Below, piece after piece: positions 1-7,077 of a DNA stretch of 34,987 nucleotides. The notes beneath the pieces are model-generated. The model was not told where the DNA came from. It worked only from the letters and a program-made list of their open reading frames with translations, and did no database searches. Source of the DNA: Acetobacteraceae bacterium (GTDB lineage: Bacteria; Pseudomonadota; Alphaproteobacteria; Acetobacterales; Acetobacteraceae). Positions within the stretch are counted from its first letter, which is position 1. Each line of letters starts with the position of its first letter. Location of the stretch: NCBI GenBank assembly GCA_003133065.1, contig PKZM01000185.1, positions 1 to 34,987 of the forward strand. The letters run 5' to 3'. Made by a program: the position numbers and the translations under genes.

Positions 1-31
1 CGCTGCCGCCGCCACATGCTACATCCGCCGC

Positions 32-445
32 ATGGCCTTGCATCTGATAAAACTCTCCGTGGGCGCCACCTGCCTGGATGATCTGCGTAACTGGCAAACA
101 CGCTATGCCCTTGCCCGGCCACCCTTGCGGCACAGCACCCGGAACTTCCCCCGCCGAGCCGCCGAAATTCTCGATGGCGGCTCCATCTACTGGGTGATCA
201 ACCGCATCATCACCGCCCGCCAACGCATCCTGGACATCGCCGAGGGCCAGCGTGACGACGGCACGCCCTGCACCGACCTGATCCTCGATGCCGGGCTGGT
301 GCCGGTGCAACCGCTGTTCAAGAAGCCTTTCCAAGGGTGGCGCTACCTGCCGGAAGCGGACGCGCCAGAAGATGCCAAGCGCACGGCGCCCATCGATCTG
401 CCGGAGTCGCTCAAGCGCGACCTGGCGGCGCTTTGCCTGCTCTGA
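32..445 (+). CDS. DUF1489 family protein
   Basis: The 137-residue product begins with the pattern typical of DUF1489 (MALHLIKLSVG, then a DLRNWQ segment) and keeps the later family blocks: DGGSIYWVI near residue 49, CTDLILD near 81, and KPFQGWRYL near 98 followed by an acidic EDA stretch. Length and both ends fit the family, which is widespread in Alphaproteobacteria and has no established function. The ATG at 32 opens exactly at the family's usual N-terminus, but no strong Shine-Dalgarno sequence is visible before it. The gene converges with the sulfotransferase-like gene, with an AT-rich repeat between them. Only 31 bases precede it, so its promoter cannot be judged. Confidence 0.88.
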   Translation: MALHLIKLSVGATCLDDLRNWQTRYALARPPLRHSTRNFPRRAAEILDGGSIYWVINRIITARQRILDIAEGQRDDGTPCTDLILDAGLVPVQPLFKKPFQGWRYLPEADAPEDAKRTAPIDLPESLKRDLAALCLL

Positions 446-461
446 ACTATCCTAAAGACAG

Positions 462-580
462 AAAGGTCTTCTTTTCTGAAGAAAAGAAGCAAAAGACTTT
501 TATCGTGCTGTCGCGGACTCGCCGGCAGCGTACGCCAAGTGTCAAAAGTTTTTTGGTTCTTTTTTTCAAAAAAGAACATG
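462..580. repeat. Composite AT-rich hairpin repeat, copy R1
   Basis: Two AT-rich hairpins (about 462-504 and 543-580) flank a GC-rich spacer of about 38 bases that contains GTCGCGGACTCGCCGGCAGC. The first hairpin pairs CTTCTTTTCT with AGAAAAGAAG-like arms; the second pairs GTTCTTTTTT with AAAAAAGAAC. Similar composites occur at 19040-19160, 29190-29314 and 34903-34987, with related spacers. This copy fills the space between two convergent genes and touches the TAA stop of the sulfotransferase-like gene. It may act as a two-way terminator, but other copies lie where termination makes no sense. Confidence 0.8.
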
Positions 581-588
581 CTTCTTTT

Positions 589-1602
589 TTATGCCGCCAG
601 CTTCACCGGCTCCATCTGCGCATACAGATCCTCCAGCAGCGCCATCGCCCCCGGCAGCATCGTCCAGCCCGCGAGATAATACCGGTGCACGGCCACCCCA
701 GGGATCATCAGCCTGCCATCCCCCGCCCGTGGCACCACCGCCCCCGAAAATGCTGCCATATGGGCCGCGCAGGCAGCCAGGATCGGGGTTTTATCGTTGA
801 TTCGCCATGTCGCCGCCGCCGGCGCCAGCATTGTTCGGAACGCGTCCATCCCCTCACCGCGCCGCGCCGACAGCAATTCTCCGCGGCGGCTCAACAGGAA
901 CTGCTCGCCGCGCAGCCGCGCCATCTCCCCCAGCGCACGCGCGACCTCCGTCATGAGGGGAGACCACCGCGTGTTCAGCCGCTCCGCCCGCAGCTCGGGG
1001 GCAATCTGGCCGCGCCAGCCCACGAAGCTTGCGAGAAAGTCATCCACGATATCGGCTTTGGCGTGCATCAGCACATCATGGGAGACGATCCGGAGCGAAT
1101 CGGGGCCGAACAGATCCGCCCATTTGCGCCACATGACCGCTTCATTTACAAACTCCGTGGTCTGCGCGTGAACCATCGCGCCCAGAAACCAATCCGGAAA
1201 AGGCGACCCGGCACGCCCCTTCTGACGCTGCGCCCATAATGAGGGCAGGCGCGCGCTCCAGCGCCGGCAATAGGCCACCACCACCGTGGGCGCCCCGCCG
1301 ATGGCTGCCCGCAATGGCCGCAACTGGTCAGCCCGCAGATGCGCCAGCAGCTCGCTGGAAATGATCGCGGTGTGGTAGCCCTGGTTGCGGGCGCGGGTGA
1401 AACTGCCCGCGATATCCGGCAGTATCGGCTGTTGCAGCGCCTCGCCCAGCACGCTGCGCCGCGCGTTGGCAATCCGAAAATCGTGCAGATCGGTCATATA
1501 CAGGATGCCGTCCGCGGCCAGTGGCTCGCGTATGGCGTAAAGCGTGTCCTGCAACGTAGTGGTGCCGGTCTTCTGCGGCCCGATATGAATGATGAAGCGC
1601 AT
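589..1602 (-). CDS. Sulfotransferase-like P-loop protein
   Basis: The 337-residue protein starts MRFIIHIGPQKTGTTTLQ. The PKTGTT segment at residues 10-15 is the 5'-phosphosulfate (PAPS) binding loop of the sulfotransferase superfamily. A second region near residues 117-127 (STALLAHLR-like, with ISSELLAHLRAD) fits the usual strand after the loop. No signal peptide or membrane segment is visible, so the protein is probably cytosolic. The acceptor substrate cannot be inferred: no glycan or lipid biosynthesis genes are nearby. The start ATG at 1602 places the P-loop at the very N-terminus, as is normal for the family, although no clear ribosome site precedes it. The gene is convergent with DUF1489. 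Most members of this family of similar length are annotated only as sulfotransferase family proteins. Confidence 0.75.
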   Translation of the reverse strand: MRFIIHIGPQKTGTTTLQDTLYAIREPLAADGILYMTDLHDFRIANARRSVLGEALQQPILPDIAGSFTRARNQGYHTAIISSELLAHLRADQLRPLRAAIGGAPTVVVAYCRRWSARLPSLWAQRQKGRAGSPFPDWFLGAMVHAQTTEFVNEAVMWRKWADLFGPDSLRIVSHDVLMHAKADIVDDFLASFVGWRGQIAPELRAERLNTRWSPLMTEVARALGEMARLRGEQFLLSRRGELLSARRGEGMDAFRTMLAPAAATWRINDKTPILAACAAHMAAFSGAVVPRAGDGRLMIPGVAVHRYYLAGWTMLPGAMALLEDLYAQMEPVKLAA

Positions 1603-1999
1603 AAGACAGCGAGCAAGCCCCCAACCAGTCGATCATTCTGTTACAAATCACCGGCCTCCGGCAACAATATTATAGGGAAAATATATTTCCGAAATGATTA
1701 CACCAACCGGCGTTGAGTTCGACCTTCGCAGATTCCATCATTGCGAGAAGCGGCGAAAATCCAGGACGACGCGGCGAACGCTTGCCGTGTAGCTCTGGAT
1801 CGCCGCGCCGCGAAGGGGCGGCTCGCGATCGGGGAGAAAAGCAGAGGGTCAGGCTCAACGCCGATTGGGATGGCGTGTCTTGGTCGAAAAATCTCATCGG
1901 ATGTTAAACTTTCGTATTCAACCGCGCGCCGCACGGGCAGGATGAACCCGATCATCGCATCCCCGTTATGACCCTCGGTCTAGCCGTTGGAGAACATGC
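1603..1999. other. Intergenic stretch without a convincing gene
   Basis: About 400 bases lie between the divergent sulfotransferase-like and DUF3309-like genes. Short open frames here have no recognisable protein features. The first 90 bases are relatively AT-rich (for example AATATTATAGGGAAAATATATTTC near 1665-1688) and could hold the promoter of the minus-strand gene. Positions 1737-1834 hold a degenerate inverted repeat described separately. The last 50 bases lead into the small membrane protein gene. Confidence 0.6.
1737..1834. repeat. Degenerate inverted repeat of the ATTGCGAG / ATCCAG type
   Basis: The left arm reads CATTGCGAGAAGCGGCG then AAAATCCAGG. The right arm reads CTCTGGATCGCCGCGCCGCG and then GGCTCGCGATC. 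Reverse-complementing the right arm gives ATCGCGAG at one end and GGCGATCCAG at the other, matching the left arm at both ends with divergence between. From memory, this resembles a widespread dispersed intergenic palindrome built on TCATTGCGAG...AATCCAG. The arms are too diverged to be sure that it is a recent copy. Confidence 0.4.
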
Positions 2000-2194
2000 T
2001 TGCTTTTCATCATCATCGTCGTCCTGGTCATCCTGGCCCTGGGCGGTTTCGGCCATAGCGGCTACCAGCGTGGCTGGTATGGCCGCGACCCCTACTACGA
2101 ACGCCCGCCCAATGCCGGCTATGGCGGCAGTGGCCTGGGCCTGGTCATCGTCCTGGTCATTCTGTTCCTGATCTTCTCCCACCACAGGTACTGA
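2000..2194 (+). CDS. Small two-helix membrane protein, DUF3309-like
   Basis: This is a 64-residue protein with a hydrophobic helix at about residues 2-15 (FIIIVVLVILALGG), a polar Gly/Tyr-rich loop (HSGYQRGWYGRDPYYERPP), and a second hydrophobic helix at about 47-60 (LGLVIVLVILFLIF). That layout matches the DUF3309 family of tiny membrane proteins, whose function is unknown. The start is taken as TTG at 2000, because GGAG at 1989-1992 lies 7 bases upstream. The ATG at 1996 is in another frame and does not give the hydrophobic helix. The gene stands alone. The assignment to DUF3309 rests on layout more than on specific residues. Confidence 0.65.
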   Translation: MLFIIIVVLVILALGGFGHSGYQRGWYGRDPYYERPPNAGYGGSGLGLVIVLVILFLIFSHHRY

Positions 2195-2211
2195 TTGGCC
2201 GGCGGATGGGC

Positions 2212-2253
2212 CGCCCGCGACGCGGCGCATCCCCCCGCCGCGTCGGTCGGGCG
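2212..2253. terminator. GC-rich hairpin after the small membrane protein gene
   Basis: CGCCCGCGACGCGGCG pairs with CGCCGCGTCGGTCGGGCG across a loop of about 8 bases. It lies 18 bases after the stop of the small membrane protein gene. No T-run follows on either side, so it is not a classic intrinsic terminator; transcript end protection or simple GC-rich structure are alternatives. Confidence 0.3.
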
Positions 2254-2327
2254 AGGTAAGGTCCCCATGCCGCATCGCTGACCGCCTCGGTCGCGTCATC
2301 GTGCATCAGGAAGAGATACTCGGTCAT
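2247..2327 (-). pseudogene. N-terminal remnant of a YCII-domain protein
   Basis: Reading on the minus strand from ATG at 2327, the first 27 residues (MTEYLFLMHDDATEA, then AAWGPYLAR) match the usual opening of YCII-related proteins. GGAG just before the ATG is a plausible ribosome site. After LAR the frame continues as arginine- and proline-rich sequence (PTRRGDAPRRGR) with no family resemblance, into the hairpin at 2212-2253. I read this as a gene that lost its 3' two-thirds. The alternative is a chance resemblance over a short stretch. Confidence 0.45.
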
Positions 2328-2382
2328 CGCTCCGCCAACGCTCCAGAAACCCGGCCCCGGCCCTGCCATCCGGCGGCGGTCG

Positions 2383-3033
2383 CTAAGCCGCCAGCCGGTA
2401 AATCGTCGTGGGTCGCGTGACATGGTCCTCCAGCTCCAGCGTCGTTGGCACCTCGTAGAACGCCAGTTGTGCCAGCCCCTCCGCCGGCAAATACGCCCGC
2501 CCCGGATCGGCAATCCACACCTCCGCCCCGGCGGCCGCCATCGCCCGCAGCCACGGCAGGATATGCCGCGTCATTGGCGCCTCGTAACACACGTCCCCGC
2601 ACAGGATCAGATCCCAGCGGTTCGGCTGCCCGACCACATCCCCGGCCCCCGCCGCGACGCGCACGCCATTTTCCGCGGCATTGAGACGGGTGGCCGCCAC
2701 GGCCAGCGCATCGATCTCGGCCGCTTCCACGCAGGACGCACCGGCCCGCGCCGCCGCGATGCCGGCGATTCCGCAGCCAGCCGCAAAATCCAGCACCCGG
2801 CGGCCGGCGGCATGCGATGGCGCATCGAGCAGCGTGCGGGCAATCGCCTGACCGCCCGGCCACGCGAACGCCCAGAACGGCGGGGCTATGTTGCGCTGCC
2901 GGAGCCAGTCCTCGCTCGCCTGCCAGATCGGCGTGATCTCGCTGGCCAGATGCAGAGCCAGTTCCGGCACCAGGGGGGCGCGCCCGAGCGCGGTATGGGC
3001 GCGGATGAAGGCCTCGGCCGCATCGCCACTCAC
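2383..3033 (-). CDS. Class I SAM methyltransferase, METTL20/Nnt1-like (predicted protein-lysine methyltransferase)
   Basis: The 216-residue protein has a SAM-binding motif I, VLDFAAGCGIAGIAAARAG, near residue 80, an acidic end of strand 2 (AAEID near 105), and the family signature DPGRAYLP near 176. The DPGRxY motif and overall length fit the COG3897 group, which includes the methyltransferases that modify a lysine pair on electron transfer flavoprotein beta subunit. The nearby PFWAFAWPGGQAIAR segment at about residue 52 is also typical. The ATG at 3033 overlaps the ubiA stop by four bases (ATGA), so translation is probably coupled to ubiA. The actual target protein cannot be told from sequence; ETF-beta is the best guess from family knowledge. 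Confidence 0.8.
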   Translation of the reverse strand: MSGDAAEAFIRAHTALGRAPLVPELALHLASEITPIWQASEDWLRQRNIAPPFWAFAWPGGQAIARTLLDAPSHAAGRRVLDFAAGCGIAGIAAARAGASCVEAAEIDALAVAATRLNAAENGVRVAAGAGDVVGQPNRWDLILCGDVCYEAPMTRHILPWLRAMAAAGAEVWIADPGRAYLPAEGLAQLAFYEVPTTLELEDHVTRPTTIYRLAA

Positions 3034-3932
3034 AGCCGCCCGGCAACCAGCGCCAGCGCCACGGCCAGGCCCGCCTCACGATTCATCCTGAACAGGCGCA
3101 GGCACCACGCCGGGCTGGCGATGTTCAGCTCCAGCACTTGCCGCCCGAGCAGCGCCGCGGGCAGGATCAGCAGGAAGAACGAAAACGCCGAAAGCCCGGC
3201 CAGCCACGTGGCCAGACCCAGGCACACCACCATCGCCCCATAGGCCGTGCCGACAAAGGCCCGCGGCGCATGCGCGAACCGGCGCGATGTGCTCTTCACG
3301 CCGACCACGGCATCATCCTCCAGATCCTGGAACCCGTAGATGGTATCGAAGCCGAGATCCCAGAAAATCGCGGCCGCGTAGATGGCGGCCCACGCCGCGC
3401 CCACATGGCCGCCAGCGGCCGCATAGCCGACGGGGGCACCGACCCCGAAAGTGAATCCCATCACCAGTTGCGGCCACCAGGTGATGCGTTTGGCCAGCGG
3501 ATACAGCGCGACCAGGATCAGCGAACCCGCCCCCAGGATCTGCGCCAGCGCATTTAATTGCAGCAGCACCGCCAGCCCCACGCAGAGCAGCAGCACCAGG
3601 AACACCGCCGCCTGCCGCAGCGAGAGCGCGCCGCTCGCCAGCGGCCGCTGGGCGGTGCGGGCCACGCGCGCATCGAGATCCCGATCCCACATGTCGTTCA
3701 CCACGCAGCCCGCCGCGCGCATCACCGTGGCGCCGATGCCGAACAGCACCGCGAGAAGCAGCGTCTGCCGCCACGGCGCCGCAGCGAGCAGAATCCCCCA
3801 CACGCCCGGCAGATACAGCAGCCAGATCCCCGTGGGCCGGTCCAGCCGCGCCAGCAGCACAAACGGCCTGATCCGCGCAGGCAGGTGCTGCACCCACCCC
3901 TGCGCCCTGATATCCGTAAACGCCTCGCCCAT
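3030..3932 (-). CDS. ubiA: 4-hydroxybenzoate polyprenyltransferase
   Basis: This integral membrane enzyme joins a polyprenyl tail to 4-hydroxybenzoate in ubiquinone synthesis. The first aspartate-rich motif is visible as N79-D80-xx-D83-xxx-D87 (NDMWDRDLD), followed by RTAQRPLASG. The second is DTIYGFQDLEDDAVVG at about 196-211. At least seven hydrophobic stretches fit the nine-helix UbiA fold. At 300 residues the length is normal. The frame stays open for 63 codons upstream through a repeat, but the ATG at 3932 is chosen because GGGGAG lies about 6 bases before it and the protein then begins where UbiA proteins usually do. The downstream methyltransferase overlaps by ATGA. Confidence 0.95.
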   Translation of the reverse strand: MGEAFTDIRAQGWVQHLPARIRPFVLLARLDRPTGIWLLYLPGVWGILLAAAPWRQTLLLAVLFGIGATVMRAAGCVVNDMWDRDLDARVARTAQRPLASGALSLRQAAVFLVLLLCVGLAVLLQLNALAQILGAGSLILVALYPLAKRITWWPQLVMGFTFGVGAPVGYAAAGGHVGAAWAAIYAAAIFWDLGFDTIYGFQDLEDDAVVGVKSTSRRFAHAPRAFVGTAYGAMVVCLGLATWLAGLSAFSFFLLILPAALLGRQVLELNIASPAWCLRLFRMNREAGLAVALALVAGRL

Positions 3933-3949
3933 TTCGCTCCCCGCAATAG

Positions 3950-4025
3950 ATAAAAGTTTTTTGCTTCTTTTTTTCAAAAAAGAAGAGTCTTCTTTCTTGA
4001 AAGAAAGAAGCAAAGACCTTTTGGC
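3950..4025. repeat. AT-rich double-hairpin repeat, copy R2
   Basis: Two hairpins lie back to back: CTTCTTTTTT/AAAAAAGAAG at 3964-3985 and CTTCTTTCTT/AAGAAAGAAG-like arms at 3990-4011. Outer arms AAAAGTTTTTTGC and GCAAAGACCTTTT make the whole block a larger palindrome. It fills most of the 108 bases between the divergent ubiA and rsmE starts, so it cannot be simply a terminator here and probably overlaps both promoters. Confidence 0.85.
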
Positions 4026-4040
4026 TTTTGGGTACGCACC

Positions 4041-4745
4041 ATGAAACCGGGTATCCGACTGTTCATACACGACAACCTCGGCCAGAGCGGCGAGGTCCAG
4101 GCCGAGGCAGGCCAGGCGCACTACCTGGCCAGCGTCATGCGCCGCGCTGTAGGCGACAGCGTGGACCTGTTCAATGGCCGCGATGGCGAATGGCGCGCCA
4201 CCATCACCGAGCTGAGGCGGGACCGCGCCCGCTTCACCGTCCTCACCCCCCTCCGGCTACAGACGCCCGAGCCCGACCTGTGGCTGATCTTCGCCCCCCT
4301 CAAGCGCGATGCCACCGACCTGGCCGTGCAAAAAGCCACCGAACTCGGCGTATCGGCCATCCACCCGGTGTTCACCGCCCACACCAACACCGCCCGCCTC
4401 AACCTTGATCGCCTCGCCGCGATCGCCACCGAGGCCGCGGAACAATGCGAACGCCTCAGCGTGCCCACCATCCACGCGCCCCGCCCCCTGCCGGACCTGC
4501 TGGCGGGCTGGCCCGAAGGCAGGCCACTTGCCGCCGCCATCGAACGCGGCGCGCCCGGGCCGATACCCCAGGCCGGCGCCCTGCTGGTGGGCCCGGAAGG
4601 CGGCTTCGCACCCGCGGAGCTTGACGCGCTGCGCCGGGCTCGCTTTGTGTCGCCCATCTGCCTCGGCCCACGCGTGTTGCGGGCGGAGACGGCCATCATC
4701 GCCGGCCTGGCGCTCTTGCAAGGGTGCGGCTGGTCAACCAATTGA
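4041..4745 (+). CDS. rsmE: 16S rRNA (uracil-1498-N3)-methyltransferase
   Basis: RsmE methylates U1498 of 16S rRNA using SAM. The 234-residue product has an N-terminal PUA-like part (RLFIHDN, then GQAHYLASVMRRAVGD near residues 26-40) and a C-terminal SPOUT knot. The knot signatures are LIFAPLKRDATDLAVQKATE near 83-102, LVGPEGGF near 181-188, and LGPRVLRAETA near 211-221. Length and motif spacing are standard. The ATG at 4041 sits 16 bases after repeat R2, and no strong Shine-Dalgarno sequence is visible. In many Alphaproteobacteria rsmE lies beside ubiA and gshA, and that order is kept here. Confidence 0.95.
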   Translation: MKPGIRLFIHDNLGQSGEVQAEAGQAHYLASVMRRAVGDSVDLFNGRDGEWRATITELRRDRARFTVLTPLRLQTPEPDLWLIFAPLKRDATDLAVQKATELGVSAIHPVFTAHTNTARLNLDRLAAIATEAAEQCERLSVPTIHAPRPLPDLLAGWPEGRPLAAAIERGAPGPIPQAGALLVGPEGGFAPAELDALRRARFVSPICLGPRVLRAETAIIAGLALLQGCGWSTN

Positions 4746-4801
4746 GGCGCCGTTGCCCAGACGCAACGCGCCACAGCCGAAACGCCTAGGCCAGGAGAAG
4801 C

Positions 4802-6178
4802 ATGTCCAACCCGGGTGAGGAAGACGCGACGCCGATTACCGGCACCGCCGCGCTGGCTGCCTACTTCGCCGCCGGCGCCAAGCCGCGCGACGCATTCCGC
4901 ATTGGTACCGAGCACGAGAAATTCGGCTTCCGCCGGCCAGGCACGCAGAGCGGAGGCGAGGGGGCGGGCGGTGATTTCGCAGCCCCCGCCTACGAACCGC
5001 GCGGCATAAGGGCCATGCTGGAAGGCATAGCCGGCCTCGGCTGGGAGGAAATCCGCGATCAGGGCAATCTGATCGGCCTGAAAGCGGCCGGGCAAAGCGT
5101 ATCCCTTGAACCCGGCGGCCAGTTCGAACTCTCCGGCGCCCCGGTTGCCACCATCCACGCGACTGCCGACGAGCTGCGCCGCCATTTCAACGATATCCAT
5201 GCCGTGGGGGCGCCGTTGGGGCTCGGCTTCGCCCCTTTGGGCTTCCACCCCACGGCCCGGCGCGCGGACATGCCTTTCATGCCCAAGAGCCGCTACGTGA
5301 TCATGCGCCGCTATATGCCGCTGGTGGGCAGCTTGGGGCTGGACATGATGCTGCGCACCTGCACGGTGCAGGTGAACCTGGACTTTGCCAGCGAAGCCGA
5401 CATGGTGCGCAAACTCCGCGTGGGCCTTCTGCTGCAACCCGTGGCGACCGCGCTGTTCGCCAATTCCCCCTTCACGGAGGGAAAGCCCAACGGCTTTCTC
5501 TCCGCCCGCGCCAATGTCTGGACCGATACGGATCCCGATCGCACCGGCATCCCCCCCGTGTTCTTCGAGGATGGTTTCGGCTTCGAACGCTATGCCGACT
5601 GGCTGCTGGACGTGCCGATGTATTTTGTTGCCCGCGAGGGCAAGCTGATCGACGTTGCGGGCGAATCGTTCCGCAAATTCATCGCGGGCGAGGTGCCCGC
5701 GCTGGCGGGAGTGACCGCCACGATCGGTGACTTCGCGGATCATTTCACCACGGTGTTCACCGAGGTGCGGCTGAAACGCTTCCTGGAGATGCGGGGTGCG
5801 GACGCGGGCAGCCCCGCGATGATGCTGGCCCAATCCGCCTTCTGGGTGGGTCTGCTTTATGACGATGCGGCGCTGGAGGCCGCGGCGAAACTGGTTGCTC
5901 ACTACGACTGGCGCGCGCTCGCCGCCATTCGCGCCGAGGTGCCACGGCACGGCCTGGCCGCCCCTTTCGCGGGCGGCACCGTGCGTGATCTCGCCCGCGC
6001 GGCCGTCAGCATTGCGCGCGACGGCCTGCGCGCGCGTGGCCATGGCGAGGAAAGCTTCCTCGATCCAATTGATGCCATCGTCGCCGGCGCCCCCACCCAG
6101 GCCGAGCACTGGCTGGAGCGCTACCACGGCGCCTGGGCCGGCGATGTGACCCGAATCTTCGAGGAAGCCGCAGTGTGA
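4802..6178 (+). CDS. gshA: Glutamate-cysteine ligase, plant/alphaproteobacterial type
   Basis: This enzyme makes gamma-glutamylcysteine from glutamate, cysteine and ATP, the first step of glutathione synthesis. At 458 residues it has the length of the GCS2-family, plant-type enzyme, not the larger E. coli type. Characteristic segments are RIGTEHEKFGF near residue 33, SLEPGGQFELSGAP near 100, and MRRYMPLVGSLGLDMMLRTCTVQVN near 167-191 (substrate pocket). The ATG at 4802 has GGAG 6 bases upstream. rsmE lies just upstream with a 56-base gap, so co-transcription is likely. A long open frame on the opposite strand is a GC-rich shadow. Confidence 0.95.
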   Translation: MSNPGEEDATPITGTAALAAYFAAGAKPRDAFRIGTEHEKFGFRRPGTQSGGEGAGGDFAAPAYEPRGIRAMLEGIAGLGWEEIRDQGNLIGLKAAGQSVSLEPGGQFELSGAPVATIHATADELRRHFNDIHAVGAPLGLGFAPLGFHPTARRADMPFMPKSRYVIMRRYMPLVGSLGLDMMLRTCTVQVNLDFASEADMVRKLRVGLLLQPVATALFANSPFTEGKPNGFLSARANVWTDTDPDRTGIPPVFFEDGFGFERYADWLLDVPMYFVAREGKLIDVAGESFRKFIAGEVPALAGVTATIGDFADHFTTVFTEVRLKRFLEMRGADAGSPAMMLAQSAFWVGLLYDDAALEAAAKLVAHYDWRALAAIRAEVPRHGLAAPFAGGTVRDLARAAVSIARDGLRARGHGEESFLDPIDAIVAGAPTQAEHWLERYHGAWAGDVTRIFEEAAV

Positions 6179-6221
6179 TGTGCGTGTGTGTGCTTCCGGA
6201 AGGTCCGCGACAGCCCGCCGA

Positions 6222-6264
6222 ACGTTTTTTGCTTCTTTTTTTCAAAAAAGAAGAACTTTCTTTC
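6222..6264. repeat. AT-rich hairpin repeat, copy R3
   Basis: A single hairpin, CTTCTTTTTTTCAAAAAAGAAG, is preceded by the usual GTTTTTTG and by a GC-rich flank CCGCGACAGCCCGCCGAAC that resembles the flanks of other copies. It separates gshA from pncA and lies within an in-frame but unlikely upstream extension of pncA. Confidence 0.8.
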
Positions 6265-6287
6265 CTGCCTTACGGCCGTTCCCTCCC

Positions 6288-6938
6288 GTGAAGATCGACC
6301 CCCAGCGCGACATACTCGCCCTGATCGATATCCAGCCCAGCTTCATGCCCGGCGGGGAGCTTCCGGTGGCCGATGGGGACGCCGTCGTCCCGATTGCCAA
6401 CACCCTGCTCGCCACGTTTTTCCCCCATGCGGTGGCCACCCAGGACTGGCACCCCCCGGGCCACCACTCCTTCGCCAGCACGCACCCCGGCCGTGCCCCC
6501 TACGAGCAGATCGACATGCCCTATGGACCCCAAATCCTCTGGCCGGACCATGCTATCCAAGGCAGTGCCGGCGCTGCGCTGCACCCCGCTTTGCACACAG
6601 ACCGCATTGAACTCTTGCTACGCAAAGGCTTTCGCCCTGAGATCGACAGTTACTCCGCGTTTTTTGAAAACGATCGGGGCACCCCAACCGGCCTTGCGGG
6701 CTATCTGCGCGAACGCGGCTTCACGCGGCTGTTTTTCGCGGGCTTGGCCACCGATTTTTGCGTTGCCTACTCCGCCGAGGACGCCATCCGCCTTGGCTTT
6801 GGCGCCATTATCCTGGAAGATGCCTGCCGCGCCATCGCGCTGCCAGAACGGGGCGGGGCGACCACCCTGACCACCGCCCGCAAGCGCCTGACAGACCTGG
6901 GAGTCCGGTTCGCGCCCAGCACGGATCTGCGCGCATGA
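6288..6938 (+). CDS. pncA: Nicotinamidase
   Basis: This enzyme hydrolyses nicotinamide to nicotinate in NAD salvage. From a GTG start at 6288 the protein is 216 residues, close to the usual 210-215. The catalytic triad is visible as D14 (ALIDIQPSF), K113 (LLRKGF) and C158 (GLATDFCV). The metal ligands are D53, H55 and H59 (DWHPPGH). The frame stays open back to 6180 through repeat R3, but those 36 extra residues are a translation of the repeat and have no family counterpart. No good ribosome site precedes the GTG. The gene follows gshA with a 109-base gap. Confidence 0.92.
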   Translation: MKIDPQRDILALIDIQPSFMPGGELPVADGDAVVPIANTLLATFFPHAVATQDWHPPGHHSFASTHPGRAPYEQIDMPYGPQILWPDHAIQGSAGAALHPALHTDRIELLLRKGFRPEIDSYSAFFENDRGTPTGLAGYLRERGFTRLFFAGLATDFCVAYSAEDAIRLGFGAIILEDACRAIALPERGGATTLTTARKRLTDLGVRFAPSTDLRA

Positions 6939-6953
6939 AACATGGCCCAACAG

Positions 6954-7075
6954 ACAAAAGTTTTTTGCTTCTTTTTTTCAAAAAAGAAGAGTCTTTCTTC
7001 CTCTTCCGCGTGGAGGGCTTTAATCCGCTGCGCTGGCCCTTCTTTCTTGAAAGAAAGAAGCAAAGACCTTTTGCC
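6954..7075. repeat. AT-rich split double-hairpin repeat, copy R4
   Basis: One hairpin at about 6957-6991 (AAAAGTTTTTTGC, then CTTCTTTTTTTCAAAAAAGAAG) and another at about 7039-7073 (CTTCTTTCTTGAAAGAAAGAAG, then GCAAAGACCTTTTG) are separated by some 47 bases of GC-richer sequence. Copy R2 has the same two hairpins directly joined, so this copy seems to carry an insertion between them. The flanks CCCAACAGAC and GCCTGTTGGG are inverted copies of each other, which marks the ends of the unit. Confidence 0.8.
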
Positions 7076-7077
7076 TG

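Noticed and set aside
462-580. Hairpin repeats as CRISPR repeats
   Set aside because: They are scattered at kilobase distances with no regular spacing or unique short spacers, and no cas genes are present.
4121-6127. Long open frame (668 codons) on the minus strand opposite gshA
   Set aside because: It is antisense to gshA and rsmE, has low-complexity Gly/Ala/Arg/His composition and no recognisable domain; it is a GC-rich shadow.
6180-6287. N-terminal extension of pncA through repeat R3
   Set aside because: The extra 36 residues are a translation of the hairpin repeat and precede the normal nicotinamidase start without family similarity.
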